From NCBI GenBank assembly GCA_016699535.1, contig CP064980.1, positions 3,480,001-3,544,000 on the forward strand: 64,000 bases of DNA. Reading direction: 5' to 3'. The position numbers were made by a program, and so were the translations under genes. This document shows, one piece after another, positions 44,161 to 55,703 of this stretch. The stretch is from Myxococcales bacterium. GTDB taxonomy: Bacteria > Myxococcota_A > Polyangia > Polyangiales > GCA-016699535. The notes under the pieces are model-generated. The model searched no databases, was not told where the DNA came from, and saw only the letters and a program-made list of their open reading frames with translations. Every line of letters starts with the position of its first letter. Positions within the stretch are counted from its first letter, which is position 1.

Positions 44161-45369
44161 TTATCTCTCTTCCAACAAGGGCGCTAACATGCTGCGATTT
44201 TGAAAATAGCGAAGTATTTCCAAGCCCTGTCCCCCGATATTTGCAATACCAATAATCAAACTGTTTCGCCCAGAAAGTTCCGCAAGGAGCTCAAAAATCT
44301 CCTCTGCACGAAAACCCTCCGCGTAATTAAGTTTGCTGGGATCAAGACCTGCTCTTGTAGCTGTTTTTGCAAAAACATAGGTTCCTGTTCCCATCAAAAC
44401 ATAGTGGTCTGCGATAGGCCACTGAACACATGCAACACCTAGTTGCTTTGAACGATCCGGTCGATCGACTCGACAGTTTACCAACGCAATAACTCGTTGT
44501 CCTGGCTTGGCCTCTTTGACGGCACGATTCCAGATAGCCCCCGTCGAGGTGGGATCGTTTGCCGCAAAACCATTGATGAACTCGAAATGTCGACCAAAGA
44601 ACTCAACGGTATAATTCGCCAAAGCCCCAGGATCAGGTGTTGATTTTTTCATACCTGCAAGGGCAGTCTTACGCTCCACACCAAGCTCAACGCACACACG
44701 AAGCGCCAATGCGACGTTTTCCTTATGCTCCATATAGGGAAAACCGTTCATATCATCGTCACTGACATCGGCGACATCGGCATCGTCGACTGTAACCAAC
44801 TTGCTTTTTCGATCCTGACATGCTTTAGCAAAAATTGAAGTGTACTTTCGCTCCGAACAAAATAACACGGCCTTCTTTGGAACCGTTCCAGCCAGAGCTC
44901 GCGCGACATCCTCCTCCGTTGGACCCATCACTTCCAAATGATCTGCCCGAGCATTGGTCAGCACACCGTGCGTTGCCGAAACCATTACGCGCTCACTTAG
45001 CGACTGCAAAATCGGTTGCAGTGCCATGCACTCGACCACGAGAGCTTCAGCTTTGAGTTTCGCCGCAAGCCGCACCACACGCAACTGTTCAATCACGTTG
45101 GCGCCCATTGGCCGAAATAGAGGATACTCCTTGCCATCGGGCATAATCATGCGAGCCAGGGTACCTGTTGTTTTAGCGCAGCTGCGAATGCCGCCTTCGC
45201 GAAGAGCGGCTGCGATCAACCGAGTGACGCTTGATTTGCCTCTCGTACCGTTCACATGCACGCGGATTGGGATTCTCTTTAAGAGCATGCGATGCACAAA
45301 CCGCTCGACCGCAAGCCAGACCACGAGCACTGCAAAAAGCACAACTAATACATAGAAACTACCGTTCAT
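44161..45369 (-). CDS. pgsB: Poly-gamma-glutamate synthase ATPase PgsB
   Basis: A 402-residue Mur-ligase-like enzyme that activates glutamate carboxylates with ATP for poly-gamma-glutamate chain growth. An N-terminal membrane helix (VLVVLFAVLVVWLAV) is followed by the P-loop NGTRGKSS (residues 40-47), VVECMALQP, LTNARADHLEVMGP and NCRVDRPDRSKQ. The length is normal for CapB/PgsB. No PgsA or PgdS homologue is visible here, so export and anchoring must be encoded elsewhere or use PgsW. Confidence 0.95.
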   Translation of the reverse strand: MNGSFYVLVVLFAVLVVWLAVERFVHRMLLKRIPIRVHVNGTRGKSSVTRLIAAALREGGIRSCAKTTGTLARMIMPDGKEYPLFRPMGANVIEQLRVVRLAAKLKAEALVVECMALQPILQSLSERVMVSATHGVLTNARADHLEVMGPTEEDVARALAGTVPKKAVLFCSERKYTSIFAKACQDRKSKLVTVDDADVADVSDDDMNGFPYMEHKENVALALRVCVELGVERKTALAGMKKSTPDPGALANYTVEFFGRHFEFINGFAANDPTSTGAIWNRAVKEAKPGQRVIALVNCRVDRPDRSKQLGVACVQWPIADHYVLMGTGTYVFAKTATRAGLDPSKLNYAEGFRAEEIFELLAELSGRNSLIIGIANIGGQGLEILRYFQNRSMLAPLLEER

Positions 45370-45468
45370 CGCGCAAAGAGATGATACGGCTTTTTGACTT
45401 TCGTCAATAGCAGTATGCCTAGTGTTCGATTGAACACAAAAGAGCTCTAGAGCATCCGTCCTTGATGC

Positions 45469-46077
45469 TTAGCCGCCCAACTGACCGATAAAGTTCTCCA
45501 GAGCAGCAAAAGCAAAAGTTATTTTCTGAAAAAAAGAAGAATTATGCGGAATGAAAAAATAGTTGGGGTGGGCAGACCAGAGTTTACGCAGGCGCAAATC
45601 AAGAGCTTTAGCGTCCTCAATATCTTCGATGCGTTGAGGGTTTCCACCTTCAATCTCTAAGCCACCAACAGCAGCACTTTCAAAGAACAAGACTGCATCA
45701 TAGCGTTTCAACTCCACCTCAAGACTTGAACCCACCTTGAGAAAAAATTCATCTGGACCATCGGTCCAGTAAGCTGCGCCATCAACAGTGCCTCGATCGC
45801 ACAAAAGAATGCGGCCTGGATAGTTTGCAAACTGGATATCTTCAAGGTTGCGCTGCACATGAAAAATCGCTTGCTGTGCGGCCTGCCTCGCATGCAAGTT
45901 ATCAACCCTTGGGAAGCCTCCGGCGAACAACATGGTTGCTGTTTCCGGAACGACTACCACCCGCTCACCAATTTCGCGCCGAAATAAATCCGCAGCCGTT
46001 GTTTTGCCTCCACCTGGACCACCAGTAAGGACTATCCTTGAACAACGCTTTGAGCTGTCTTTGTCGTAAAGCAACAC
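45469..46077 (-). CDS. AAA_28-type ATP-binding protein
   Basis: A 202-residue P-loop protein: Walker A TGGPGGGKTT, a Walker-B-like LLCDRGTVDGAAYW, and an Arg-rich lid region (LRLRKLW). The family is soluble with an unknown substrate, with kinase-like architecture. It is separated by 99 bases from pgsB and shares its direction; no functional link can be shown. Confidence 0.85.
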   Translation of the reverse strand: MLLYDKDSSKRCSRIVLTGGPGGGKTTAADLFRREIGERVVVVPETATMLFAGGFPRVDNLHARQAAQQAIFHVQRNLEDIQFANYPGRILLCDRGTVDGAAYWTDGPDEFFLKVGSSLEVELKRYDAVLFFESAAVGGLEIEGGNPQRIEDIEDAKALDLRLRKLWSAHPNYFFIPHNSSFFQKITFAFAALENFIGQLGG

Positions 46078-46180
46078 ACTGAAAGCATACCACGAGCAAT
46101 AAACTTTTGGACCACTGTATGTTTATGTAGGCACACCGTATAGTTTAGACCTTTGCTTCATCCTGGTATCCTTATAGGGC

Positions 46181-49100
46181 ATGGCTGACAGTAAAGACCC
46201 GAAGACTTCCGAGCTACGTATCGACGAGATTCGTGCAGTTACAAACCTGCCTCAAAAAAGCCTTCCGCCTCCTCCTCCACGGAAATCAGCGAAGCCCATA
46301 CAGCCGCCCCAACGCACACACTCCGCTGCGCCAACGACTGCCTATGAATCCGATCGACCAACTATCGAGGATCTTAACGCAACGGTCTCGCAGCAAAGCG
46401 TCCTTTCCTTACGTGCTAAAACCTTAATCACTCGTTTTCAAAACGATCTTCTATCCAATCCCGACGCCCTTCGTGCGGCTCGACTACACTTTGAGCTAGC
46501 TCATCTTTTCGACTGCCACCTGCAAAATCAAAGCAAGGCCATCGAGCACTATAAAAAAAGCTTGGAGCTCAAAAGCGATCATCTGCCCTCAATCCAAGGG
46601 CTGCGGCGGATTATGCTCGATAAAGGGCAGTTTGAAGAAGCGCTGCCACTTTTCGACCGCGAACTAGAGCGAACAGGAAACGTCCGCGACAAGGCCCGAC
46701 TGCTGCGCCAAAAAGCTGCGGTGATCGAAACAAGCATGTCTGAGCCCGATAAAGCCTTCGAGCACTATTGCCGCGCTTTTGAACTCGATAACAGCGATCA
46801 TGCTGCTTTGTTGGGTCTTGACCGATGCGCGCGAGTGCTTGGGCAATGGGATAAACTCGATCAAGTCTATCAAAAGAGAATCGCTCTAATAGACAAGGAA
46901 TCAATCTATCGCGCTCAGCAGTTATTTGAGCGTGCCTGGATTGCAGAAACACAGCATCAACCAGACATCAGCGCGCCCGAACTGTATACAGCTGCCCTCG
47001 CTATCGATCCGAATCATCTTCCCGCGCGCGCGGCACTCAAACGCTTGCACGAAACACAGGAAAACTGGCAATCGCTCATTGAAGTGCTTACTCATGAGGC
47101 AGAATACACCAAAGACATTCGCATCAAAGCCGATAACTATTTACGCATCGCGCAACTTTATTCTGAAAAGTTAAGCGACGCGGATAACACGGCCCAAGCT
47201 CTGCAGAAGGCATCCTCTGTGTGCCCGCAGGATGCCGTGATCCTAGCGAGACTAGCGCGTCTGTACGAAGAAACGGCGCGACATAGAGCCGCGATAGGCG
47301 TCTGGGAGCGATGGGTCTCCATTGTTGAGGATCCAACGGACTTAGTTTCCGTCTCGTTTCGCATCGCAAAAATCGCCGACGACTTACTCGACGACGAAGA
47401 ACTTGCCATCCAATGGTACGAGCGCACTCTTGGCATCGAGCCATCGCACACCGCGAGTCGACATCGTTTAGAGCAACTCTATCGAAAGCAGCAAAATTGG
47501 GACGCTCTTGTCGGGATGCTTCTCGCATTTGCACGAGCGAGCGAAGACAACAAAGAACGTGCTGCAGTTCATGCCAAAGTTGCGGGCATTCTGGAAGAAC
47601 ATACAAAAGAGCCAAATGATGCAATCGATCATCATCTACGCGCGCTAAGTTTTGTGTCAGACTACCAAGGATCCTTCAAGGCACTGGACCGGCTTTTTCG
47701 TAGCACGGGCCGCTTCGCGGAACTCTTGCAACTCTATGAACGACTTGTCGAAGAGCAAAACGATCCGACTGAGAAAACCGAACTGCTCTTTGCAATGGGC
47801 GGCCTGTGTGAAAATGAAGTAAAAGATTTTGCCCAAGCGGCGCTCTGTTACAAACGTATTCTTGGCGTACAAAAGGATAGTTTACGAGCCATCAGGGCCC
47901 TTCAACGCGTCTTGGAACGTGCCAAAGACTATAAGGAACTAGCGGAAGCTCTAAAACTTGAAGCACGACTAACCGTTGAAAAGAGCCGACTGGCACAAAT
48001 CCACAACCAGATTGGCATTCTGTTGTTCGAGAAGCTAAACGACCTTCAAGGCGCAACCGTCAATCTTCGCAAAGCTCTGGATGCCGATGAAACCTTTGCC
48101 CCAGCGCTTGAGCAACTATGTCTCATTTACACGCAAGCGGGCCGATGGGAAGACGTGCTCCGCGTGTTGCAGCGTCAAGCTAACATCGAAACCCAACCGA
48201 AAGCTTCGGCCTCATTGTATTTTGAAATCGCAAGACTCTGCGAATATACCCTGGGACAAGCCGACCAAGCCATTCGCGCCTACGCAAAAGTTATTGAGTT
48301 TGATCCAAGCCATCGGCAAGGTGTTGAATCACTTCGCTCCTTACTTGTGAAACACGAGCGCTGGAAAGAACTTTCCGTAACATTAGAGCACTTATTTAAA
48401 CATGCAAGCACCGCTTCGGAAAAAGCATTTATATGTTTGGATCTTGCATCACTCTATGAGAAAAAACTCGAAGATCTACCTCAGGCGATTTTGTTTTATG
48501 AAAAGGCTATCTCGCTACAGCCCAACTTGCACACCGCCAATGATGCATTAATTCGTTTACGTTTCCAGCAGCAAGCCTGGGACAAACTCGAGCAACGCAT
48601 TGCTCATGCAAGCGCCGCCACAGAAGACCTTGGCCTGGCGAAAAATCATCTCTGGCATGAAGCCCTCGTTCAGAAATCACTTCTTAACGAACCAAAGAAA
48701 GCTGAACAATCGCTCCATGCAGTTCTCGAGCTTGACCCAACACATATTGGCTCAATTGATGAATTGCGAAACGTTCATCTTGAAACCAAGCATTGGGAAA
48801 GAGCAGCACAATACGCAAAACACTTAGCCGAACATAGCGAACAGCCCTTATTGCACCAGGCGTTCCTACAATAAGCTGCCACTCTGGCTTCTTTCCGCAA
48901 AGAAAAAGGCGTTAAAGATCAGGTGCAATCGTATCAAACGATTCTCACCAAGACGCCCGACAGCAGCGCGGCTCTGCACGCCCTTGAAGATCTTGGCCTG
49001 CAAACCCGCGATTGGGATCTTCTTACACAAGTCGAGGGCCTACTTTCCGCGGAGCAATCTAACTTGGTACTGGCAGCCGCGCACATGTGCCGACTCGGCG

Positions 49101-51325
49101 AAGCACTGGAGGCCATCGGTCATAACGACGCCATCAATGCCTATCGAGCTGCAATCAAAAAAGATCCCGACAACCTTGGGGCGATTCATAACTTTGCACG
49201 GCTTGCCGAACTAGGATCCGATGTGATGATCCAAATCGAGGCCAAACGGCAACTTGCGCGCATCGCGCTTGATCACGCTGATGCGGCATCTCATCTGCTT
49301 GAGAGCGCATTTCTTTGGCTTGAGAAAGCAGACAATCCTGTCGAAGCGCTCAAAGATCTTCAAGCCGCTCTCGATAGCGACCCCTCTCACAAACCGACCA
49401 TGGACGCAGTTGAGCGGTTACTTATCAATGCCGGGCAATTTGAACAGCTTTTAGAAATTTTCCTACGGAACACGTCACGTCTTAGCGAAGCGCGTGATCT
49501 TTGTGGCTGTTGGTTTCGCATTGCCAAGATCCAATGGGAACACGTGGGCGATATTGCTGCGGCCATCCATGCCCTTGATAACGCATTGCGCGCGGATTCG
49601 AGTCATTTGCCCTCCGCCATCATGCTTACGAGCATCTACGAACAAGATCGGCAGTGGAAACGGGCAAGTGAACTTCTAGAACACATCCTAGCTCTGGCCA
49701 ACGAAAACGACCTGCGTTTGGAAACGCATCTAAAACTAGCTACACTTTACGAGCACCATCTCAATGATCGCAACCGAGCTCGACAACACCTAGAAGCTGC
49801 TCTCGCTATCAACCCAAGCCATCACGACGCACTCGTGCAAATGGCGACATGGCAGTCGCAAAGCAATGACTTTCAGGCTGCTCAAAAGATGGCAATGCGC
49901 TTAAGCCGCATCGCTCAGACACCGGAAGCGAAGGCGGTATCGGACGGTTGCTTGGGCCGCATCGCGCTAAGACAGGGTCGTCTCGAGGAAGCGCTGGAGC
50001 TTCTGGGCAAGAACTTCGCGATCCTTGGCCCTAAAGATGCGTTTGCAGACGACTACAAAAGCCTCGTGGAAAAGATGGACGCCTGGAGCAGCTACGCCCA
50101 AGTCATTCAGGCCTTTATTGACTACGCAAAAGATAGTTCACCTTTGGTCTCAAAAGCATTCCACGAGCTTGCATGGGTGCAACAATTCAAACTGAAACTG
50201 CGCGACGCGGCAACGCAAACCTTGCGCCAAGGCGTAAGGTATTCTCGCGGCGATGCCACCTTGCGACGCACGCTAGCTCAGCGCCTCGTCGATGCAGGCA
50301 AACCCGATGAAGCCGTAGCTGAACTGACAAAAGCCATCAAGCAGCAACCCGCCGATGTCGAACTCTGGCAAAATCTTGCGCGTATTTATCGGCAAAGCGG
50401 TCAGAGTACGCTTTGCCGCCTGGCACTTCAGCCTTTGCTACTACTTGATGCTCTAAGCGCAGAGGACCATGAGTTCCTTCTTGCCTTTACGCCGCGTGCC
50501 GCATCCGCGGGAGCAAGTGCGCTTGATGCTGATGCCATGCGGCGACTAAGTGTACTCCCACAAGAAGCAGAAGCTGCAACCGAGCTATTGCGTGCTACGC
50601 AACCAGGACTCGGTAAAATATTTCCTCCCGATTTTGAAGCCTACGGGGTGGGCCCTCGTGACAAACTAAGCTCAAAAGATGACCATCCGCTAGCCATTCT
50701 CAGCTATCGTGTAGGCGCCATTTTGGACGTCAATGAGTTTGATTTGTATTTGCATGGCACTCGCACGGCTCGAGTGGATGTCGAACTGGGCGATCCAGCT
50801 CTCGTTTTTATCCCTAACGAACTGTCCCAACTCAAACGTCCAGCTCAAGCTTTTTTGGTGGCGCGCACCTTTGCGAAAATGGCTCTAGGTCTGGAATCCA
50901 CCGAGAAACTCACTCCGCGTGAACTTCAGATCTTGCTAGCGGCGGCGACTCGGACAGTCAGTGCAGAGTTCGGTTACGGTCTTAGCGGCGAAGAGGTCTT
51001 GGAAGACCAGAACAAACGGATTATCAAGGCTCTTAGTCGCAAACAACGCAAAAGCCTGGAGGAAGCGGCAGCACGCTATGCCGTGAGTCCAGCTCCCGAC
51101 TTTTTGCAATGGGTGGCCAGCATTGATCAAAGCGCTAATCGGGCCGCAGCTCTTATAAGCGATGATTTGGTCTGCGCTATCGACATGATTCGCCAATCGC
51201 GTCGTGAATACCGAAGCCTGGAGGGCGCAGCGCTAGTAAGCCAGAGCCACGAAGTTCGTGATTTGCTGCGTTTTTGGCTCAGCCCTCTAGCCATCGATCT
51301 TCGCCGCGGGATGGGCATCCTTTAG
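46181..51325 (+). CDS. Giant TPR repeat protein interrupted by an in-frame TAA
   Basis: One reading frame runs from ATG 46181 to the TAG at 51323-51325 except for a single TAA at 48872-48874. On both sides TPR-like helical repeats continue (AIEHYKKSLELKSDHLPS, AIRAYAKVIEFDPSH, AINAYRAAIKKDPDN). The frame remains open through the gap to the GTG at 48923. Uninterrupted, the protein has 1714 residues: a Pro-rich N-terminus (LPPPPPRKSAKP), over 25 repeats and a C-terminal non-TPR domain of ~250 residues (YRVGAILDVNEFDLYLHGT). No signal peptide, so probably a cytoplasmic scaffold. The TAA may be a point error (CAA or GAA to TAA) or a true nonsense change. Confidence 0.8.
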
Positions 51326-51440
51326 AGAAAAGCCTGATCTGCACTGGGACTCGATGCTGCTCTAGCGGCCAAGACTCCCCAAATAGTTAGGGTTTTCGGT
51401 TTGACTTGAGTGGGTTTTGTGTCATTTTTCCTTACAGCAC

Positions 51441-52823
51441 ATGCCGTCGCACATTCTCATTGTCGAAAGCAATCAAACCATTCGCAAAGCCATGTCAAAT
51501 ACGCTTACGCGAGCCGGTTATTCCATCAGTCATGCCGAAACAATCGATAAAACGGCAAGCTTTCTAAAGAACAATCCTTCGGTGCAACTCGTCTTTGCAG
51601 ATGTCCAAACGCTCGGTGGGGAACGCGAGTTTCTCAAAGACTTCTCCCATGTCTTTCAAGCACACCCGTCGGTTGAATGGATACTCACGCATTTCTCCTC
51701 CATGCGCGTCCCTCAAAAGATACAAAAGCCAAACTTACGTTGTCTTGAAAAACCCTTCTCTCCAGAAACAGTTCTAAAGCAGTCGTCCAAATACGTACAA
51801 AGCAGTCTTGGAAACGATGAGATTGCCGTTAGCGGCGATGAAACCGAAGATATCAGTCCACTTGATGAGAGCGGCTACGCGAAATCAACGCAATGGCTGC
51901 AAGAACAAAGTGTGGTTTTAAATGCATGGGTGGAACGGCTTTCGGAGGGGCTGACGCCAATCATACGCACACTTCAAACACCTTCGGAACTAACGCCTCG
52001 CGTTTTTAGCACGGCTCTTCAGCAAACACTCGGCGAAAAACAACTTCAAGCACTTAGCCATGACTTGAGTCGACTAAGTCCCACTGCAAAGGGGCTTGCC
52101 TCTCTTGAAGGCCGCATCGATCATGCCCCACTGATCGAAACCTTGCAGATGCTGCAAATGCAAAACCAGACAGGCACACTAAATATTCGCAAAAATGATC
52201 GGGTAATTCATGTTTGCTTGAGCAATGGCGCCGTTGACATGGCAGTTAGCGAAGGCTCGTCGCCAGAGTTTCTACTGGGGCGCTACCTTATCGAAAAAGG
52301 TTTTATTCGACGCGATGAACTTGAAGGCCTTCTAAACGACAACAATGATGAGCTCGAACAATTGCTCGGGCGTCGCTTACTCCACAAAGAGCTTATTTCA
52401 ACAAACGAGCTGACAGAAGCTTTGGCCCGACAGACAACCGACTTACTTTGCGAAGCACTGCGTTGGAACGAAGGAACCTTCCGCTTCGACAAAGAAAACC
52501 TGCTGCCAGAAGCACGCCTTGCAAGATTGCAGCTTCCAGTGCAATCCCTTATCCTAGAAGGCGTCCGACGCATCGATGAATGGCGACTGATTGAGAGTCG
52601 AATCTCTGATTTTTCCAGTGTGTTTAGTCGCACTCAAAACGAGCAGGAATCAAATTTGTCTCAAGAGTTTGACGACAGTCATAAAAAAGTCTGGGAGTTA
52701 ATTGATGGAAAAAGAGATTTGCGTTCCATCATTGACGCCTCATCCATGAGTTCATTTGATGTTTGCAAAGCTGCATATCAGCTGCTTGACAGCAATATGA
52801 TTCAAAGCCCCAGCATGCACTAG
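51441..52823 (+). CDS. Response regulator with PATAN (DUF4388) domain
   Basis: A 460-residue protein. The N-terminal receiver-like domain (ILIVESNQTIRKAM, VFADVQ) has an Asp at the phospho-acceptor position but a divergent Glu-Ser in the acidic pair. After a linker comes a DUF4388/PATAN domain (LIETLQMLQMQNQTGTLNI, FLLGRYLIEKGFI, then EGTFRF). PATAN domains are common in Myxococcota signalling, including gliding and GTPase regulation. The ATG at 51441 is chosen to begin the receiver. It follows the TPR gene by 115 bases and could serve the same system. Confidence 0.85.
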   Translation: MPSHILIVESNQTIRKAMSNTLTRAGYSISHAETIDKTASFLKNNPSVQLVFADVQTLGGEREFLKDFSHVFQAHPSVEWILTHFSSMRVPQKIQKPNLRCLEKPFSPETVLKQSSKYVQSSLGNDEIAVSGDETEDISPLDESGYAKSTQWLQEQSVVLNAWVERLSEGLTPIIRTLQTPSELTPRVFSTALQQTLGEKQLQALSHDLSRLSPTAKGLASLEGRIDHAPLIETLQMLQMQNQTGTLNIRKNDRVIHVCLSNGAVDMAVSEGSSPEFLLGRYLIEKGFIRRDELEGLLNDNNDELEQLLGRRLLHKELISTNELTEALARQTTDLLCEALRWNEGTFRFDKENLLPEARLARLQLPVQSLILEGVRRIDEWRLIESRISDFSSVFSRTQNEQESNLSQEFDDSHKKVWELIDGKRDLRSIIDASSMSSFDVCKAAYQLLDSNMIQSPSMH

Positions 52824-52858
52824 AACCATACAACTGGTCAGTCCGTGATGCCTGCATG

Positions 52859-52991
52859 GACTTTTCCCGAGATTTCCGTAGCTTCGGCTTACCTCCTCGT
52901 CGCTGTGGGAGAGTGTCTGGGGCAGAGTTCCAGCGAAGCGAACTCTGGGGGCCCTAGACCTGCTGAATCTACGAAAATCTCGGAAAAAGTC
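52859..52991. repeat. 133-bp inverted-repeat element in a convergent intergenic region
   Basis: Arms 52859-52881 and 52969-52991 pair over 23 bp with two mismatches, both becoming G-U pairs on the minus-strand RNA. Inside, CAGAGTTC and GAACTCTG (52923-52947) form a second stem around CAGCGAAGC. It lies in the 3' region of the outer-membrane gene and could be a terminator, processing structure or small mobile repeat. Confidence 0.7.
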
Positions 52992-53072
52992 TTTCCTACT
53001 AGCTTTGTTCTCGTGTTCGTATACTTTTTATTAACCGGTGAGGTTTGACTCCAACTGACCGGTTGTTACCCC

Positions 53073-54631
53073 TTAGAATGCGACTTCAAGGCTTGCGGTT
53101 AGATCAATATTGAGCATGAAGATCGGCACCATGAAGTGAAACTCGGGCGTGAACACCACGCCGAAATTTCGCGCAAACGATAGCCAACCACGGCGCCGGC
53201 TTGCACGCCTTGCAAACCTGAAAGCACATAAGGCCAGCCTTTGGCAGGCTCATCGCCATCTTGCGGAGGTTTCGGACTAATCTGACCCACACTTGCACCG
53301 AGGAATGGAGCAAGATTGAAACCTTTGGAGCGCGGCGTGGTCACTAGATATTGTCCGCGCAAGCCAATTTGCATACCGGACATGGACCCCTGGCCTTTAT
53401 CAAGTTGCATGCGCACCGACGCTGCAAGAGCGAAACGCTGCCAAAAGTAGTAGCCCATGGTGGCCCGCAATGCGTAAGTCGGCACAAAGCCAGAAGACGA
53501 GACTTCAACGCAATCGTCGGTGCCGCTGCAATCGGCTTCCCAACCTGCAGTGGGCCCGGATGAAGGTGCCGAGCGGTCAGCTAGCATACCACTGCCGACG
53601 TAAGCCAAACCTGTCGTGAAACCTAGGTGCGCGAAGAAGCGAGGCGTTTCAGGATCCGGACCTGCGTCTTGCTCGGCAACGTCTTCACTAAAGACACAAA
53701 TTGAATCTTCGCAAATCAAACCAGCCTGACAATCATTATCTGCAGAGCAGCTCTCTTCAAAAGCAGCGGCTCCACCTGCCGGCTCGCATCCGGGCATGCC
53801 AGGTGGACAAACCGCATCGCTGCCTTCGCATGCTTCTGGAGGGGGCTGCCCCGGAAGAGCTGGCGCGGGCATGGTGCGTTGGCTAACGATCGGTACATTA
53901 AAAGGGGAATTTGCCGTGCCGGCATAACCAAGTGGAGCGCCATCCTGTCCGAAGGCAATGATGTAATACTGCATGGCAGGTTCGCGAACGTGATAGCAAG
54001 GGATTTCTTGTCCCCAGCCGTTGGCTATTTTGGTCATCTCGATACGCGTGAACTCAGCCATGGCAGCGCCTTGGAAAAACAAGTGAACTTGTCCGGCTTT
54101 AAGCTGTTTGGGAAGCTCGATATAAACTGGAATGGGCGTGTGGAGGAGTTGTTGCGGCACGGGTTGATGAGGCAGGCTCACTCCGGTTCCCCCAGTTTCC
54201 ATGGGAGGGCCACCAGACGGTGCAGCTGCGCTTGGCTTAGCTCCACCCTTGCCCACTTTGTTTTGTGCCAAGACCCATACCGTTTGAATGTCTGGATTGC
54301 TGGTCAACGGATCAAGATCAATGGCCGGATCAGTCTTAAGCGCACTTACAAAGTTATCTAAGCCTTTGCTGTTATCCCCATAGCCACCTATGTAAACAAC
54401 ACCTAAGTTCATGTAAGTGCGCGCAAGCGGCGCTCCGGTGACGCTGCCTTTTTTCGCAACTTTCAAGGCGCGGTTTAACGTCGCTTTGGCCTTGTCTAAA
54501 TCGAGATTGTTGTAGGCCTCCATGGCCTGACGATTGAGTTTTACGATTTCAGTAACTTGCGCCTGAGCAAAAACGGTTTGACTTCCAGCAAGCAAGCTAA
54601 CCAACACAAGGAAAAAAGAAAAAACGCGCAT
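53073..54631 (-). CDS. Outer-membrane beta-barrel protein with TPR N-terminus (frameshifted C-terminus)
   Basis: About 519 residues: a signal peptide ending VFAQ, TPR-like helices (AMEAYNNLDLDKAKATLNRAL), a Pro/Gly linker, a beta domain (IELPKQLKAGQVHLFFQG), a Cys-rich repeat (DNDCQAGLICEDSICV), and a terminal barrel. The original frame ends in an aberrant Ser/Cys tail at 53099. Adding one base to the AAA (coding strand) at 53167-53169 gives FGVVFTPEFHFMVPIFML and a barrel terminus ending LEVAF, with TAA at 53073-53075. This architecture is common in Myxococcota. It is flanked by two long inverted repeats. Confidence 0.82.
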
Positions 54632-54680
54632 GTTTACACTAGACCAACGGAATTTGAGTTTCGGAAAAAAGGCAATTGAT

Positions 54681-54838
54681 TACCTCAACTAGAAAGTTTT
54701 GGCAGCTTATGCTTGTCCTTTTTCTCGAACACGGCGTCAGAAAAACTTGAAATATCTCAAGATATTCCTGCATTCTTCTTCCTTCTGTTCGAAAAAAAAT
54801 CCTGCGCATCTACCTGTCAAAACTTTCCAGTTGAGGTA
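54681..54838. repeat. 158-bp element with 25-bp terminal inverted repeats upstream of the outer-membrane gene
   Basis: The ends 54681-54705 and 54814-54838 are complementary with two mismatches (TACCTCAACT...). Inside are nested CGAACA/TGTTCG and a near-palindrome CTTGAAATATCTCAAG. It begins about 50 bases before the gene start on the minus strand, so it is either a MITE-like insertion or a structured leader. The remaining 54839-55080 is AT-rich with no gene. Confidence 0.65.
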
Positions 54839-55080
54839 CTAGCAGAAAGGTTCTGAGGCGGCCAGCTGCAAAATCACCGCCTTATAATAATTTTGCCGAG
54901 TGAACTTCTGCCAAAAGAAAAACAAAAAATCGCCGTGAAGAAAGCTACGCATAGCTCACGCTTTTACGCAGCAAACTAAATTTCAAACAATGGCGTATTT
55001 TAACGAAAAATACGACAAAACTGGCGGTTTTTGTAAGAATTTACGCCACTTCTGACATATAGGTGCTTAGGGCTAGCGAG

Positions 55081-55701
55081 CTAGATGCTCTGAATGCTCC
55101 ATACGAGTTTCAGTGCAAGCGCACTTAGCACCAACGCAAAAAGGAGGTTAATAAAGTGTTGCGAGCGTGCATAAACAGCCTGAATACGCGGTTTTTGAAG
55201 CATTTTTACCCAGAGTAGCCAAAGCAGCCAGCCTTGCATCACGACGATCGCGCCAAGAAGCCAGGGCCACCAGCTCGGATGCTTTGCCGACATAAATGGC
55301 ATCATCGCGGCGGCTAAAAACACCACGGCCTTTGGATTAAGAACATTGCACAAAAAACCAGCGCGAAAACCAGTAAGCTTCGCTCGGCCCGAAGTTGCCG
55401 TGCGCTGTTGCCCCGATGCTTTTGTGCTCTTGAAGAGCAACCACGCTAAATACAAAAGGTATGCGGCCGAAAAAACTCTTAGCGCAACGGAAATGGCACC
55501 TCCTGCTGCAAAAAGCTGAGCCGTACCCGCAATGGCAAGCAATGCGTGCAGGCATAGACCACATGCAACGCCAGTCGCTGCCCAATAGCCCGCCGAAGCA
55601 CCCTCGGCCAGCGATATTCGCGTCAGAAGAATCATGTCCGGACCCGGGCTAAACTGCCCAAGGACCATAACGCCTGCAAACGCTAAAAGCTCCACCGCCA
55701 T
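55081..55701 (-). CDS. LysE/RhtB family amino acid exporter
   Basis: A 206-residue membrane exporter with six predicted helices. Family motifs: FSPGPDMILL near the N-terminus and FLCNVLNPKAVVFLAA in the middle. It likely exports an amino acid or homoserine-lactone-like compound; the substrate is unknown. It is divergent from the expansin gene; a perfect inverted repeat sits directly between them. Confidence 0.9.
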   Translation of the reverse strand: MAVELLAFAGVMVLGQFSPGPDMILLTRISLAEGASAGYWAATGVACGLCLHALLAIAGTAQLFAAGGAISVALRVFSAAYLLYLAWLLFKSTKASGQQRTATSGRAKLTGFRAGFLCNVLNPKAVVFLAAAMMPFMSAKHPSWWPWLLGAIVVMQGWLLWLLWVKMLQKPRIQAVYARSQHFINLLFALVLSALALKLVWSIQSI

Positions 55702-55703
55702 AA

